Below, in pieces: positions 7,379-7,420 of a stretch of 7,420 nt of DNA. Position numbers and translations under genes: made by a program. The notes under the pieces are model-generated. The model saw only the letters and a list, made by a program, of their open reading frames with translations. It was not told the origin of the DNA and did not search any database. Numbering within the stretch: position 1 is the stretch's first letter; each line of letters begins with the position of its first letter. Source of the DNA: Emcibacteraceae bacterium (GTDB taxonomy: Bacteria > Pseudomonadota > Alphaproteobacteria > Sphingomonadales > Emcibacteraceae); NCBI GenBank assembly GCA_016763335.1, contig JAESUD010000077.1:1-7420 (forward strand), in the 5' to 3' direction.

Positions 7379-7386
7379 GAATTTTT

Positions 7387-7393
7387 AAAGGAG
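7387..7393 (+). promoter_or_regulatory. Strong ribosome binding site of the gene starting at 7402
   Basis: AAAGGAG lies eight bases before an ATG at 7402, a near-ideal Shine-Dalgarno sequence and spacing. It shows that a plus-strand gene starts at the window's right edge. Confidence 0.75.
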
Positions 7394-7401
7394 TGCTTTT
7401 A

Positions 7402-7420
7402 ATGGTGTATCAGTATCGGA
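7402..7420 (+). CDS. Start of an unidentified gene, truncated by the window end
   Basis: Only six codons are visible (MVYQYR, then one base). The strong AAAGGAG site at correct spacing argues that it is real. It is divergent from the aldehyde dehydrogenase gene, with only 36 bases between the two start codons, so their promoters must overlap or lie inside each other's coding region. Six residues cannot identify a family. A YR near the N-terminus also occurs in maleate isomerases of nicotinate pathways, but that is no more than a hint. Confidence 0.55.

Noticed and set aside
7353..7381. TTGAGA as a -35 box for the gene starting at 7402
   Set aside because: No acceptable -10 sequence lies 16-18 bases downstream.

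Overview
This is a catabolic gene cluster from a bacterium, most likely a proteobacterium. Genes are tightly packed, start mostly with ATG behind purine-rich ribosome binding sites, and are moderately AT-rich with even base use throughout. No ribosomal or phylogenetic marker is present, so the organism cannot be named more closely. No RNA gene, CRISPR array, insertion sequence or attachment site was seen, and the longest gap between genes is about 90 bases.

Layout: positions 1-4799 hold five genes on the plus strand, 1 to 26 bases apart. They are the 3' part of an enamidase-type amidohydrolase, an HpaC-type flavin reductase, an HpaB-type flavin-dependent monooxygenase, an acylating acetaldehyde dehydrogenase (MhpF/DmpF type) and a 4-hydroxy-2-oxovalerate aldolase (MhpE/DmpG type). 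A 91-base gap with an extended -10 promoter candidate follows. Next are a PcaC-like carboxymuconolactone decarboxylase family protein and a MarR-type regulator, which overlap by 14 bases. Convergent to these, on the minus strand, is a succinate-semialdehyde dehydrogenase-like gene (5882-7365) that is complete except for a one-base frameshift near its N-terminus. Upstream of it and divergent, a new plus-strand gene begins at 7402 with a very good ribosome binding site and runs off the window.

How the genes may work together (inference): the reductase supplies reduced flavin to the monooxygenase. An enamidase next to such a pair, with a semialdehyde dehydrogenase nearby, recalls the pyridine pathway of Arthrobacter (Pyr enzymes). 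There a two-component flavin monooxygenase opens the N-heterocyclic ring, an amidohydrolase removes the nitrogen as an amide, and succinate semialdehyde dehydrogenase finishes. This cluster differs because it also carries the aldolase/acetaldehyde dehydrogenase pair that ends meta-cleavage pathways by making pyruvate and acetyl-CoA, and a PcaC relative, but in this window no ring-cleavage dioxygenase and no 2-hydroxypentadienoate hydratase. The monooxygenase also has His and Tyr exchanged at the two positions where HpaB binds the phenol. The best guess is a route for an N-heterocycle or other non-phenolic substrate; the substrate itself cannot be read from the sequence.
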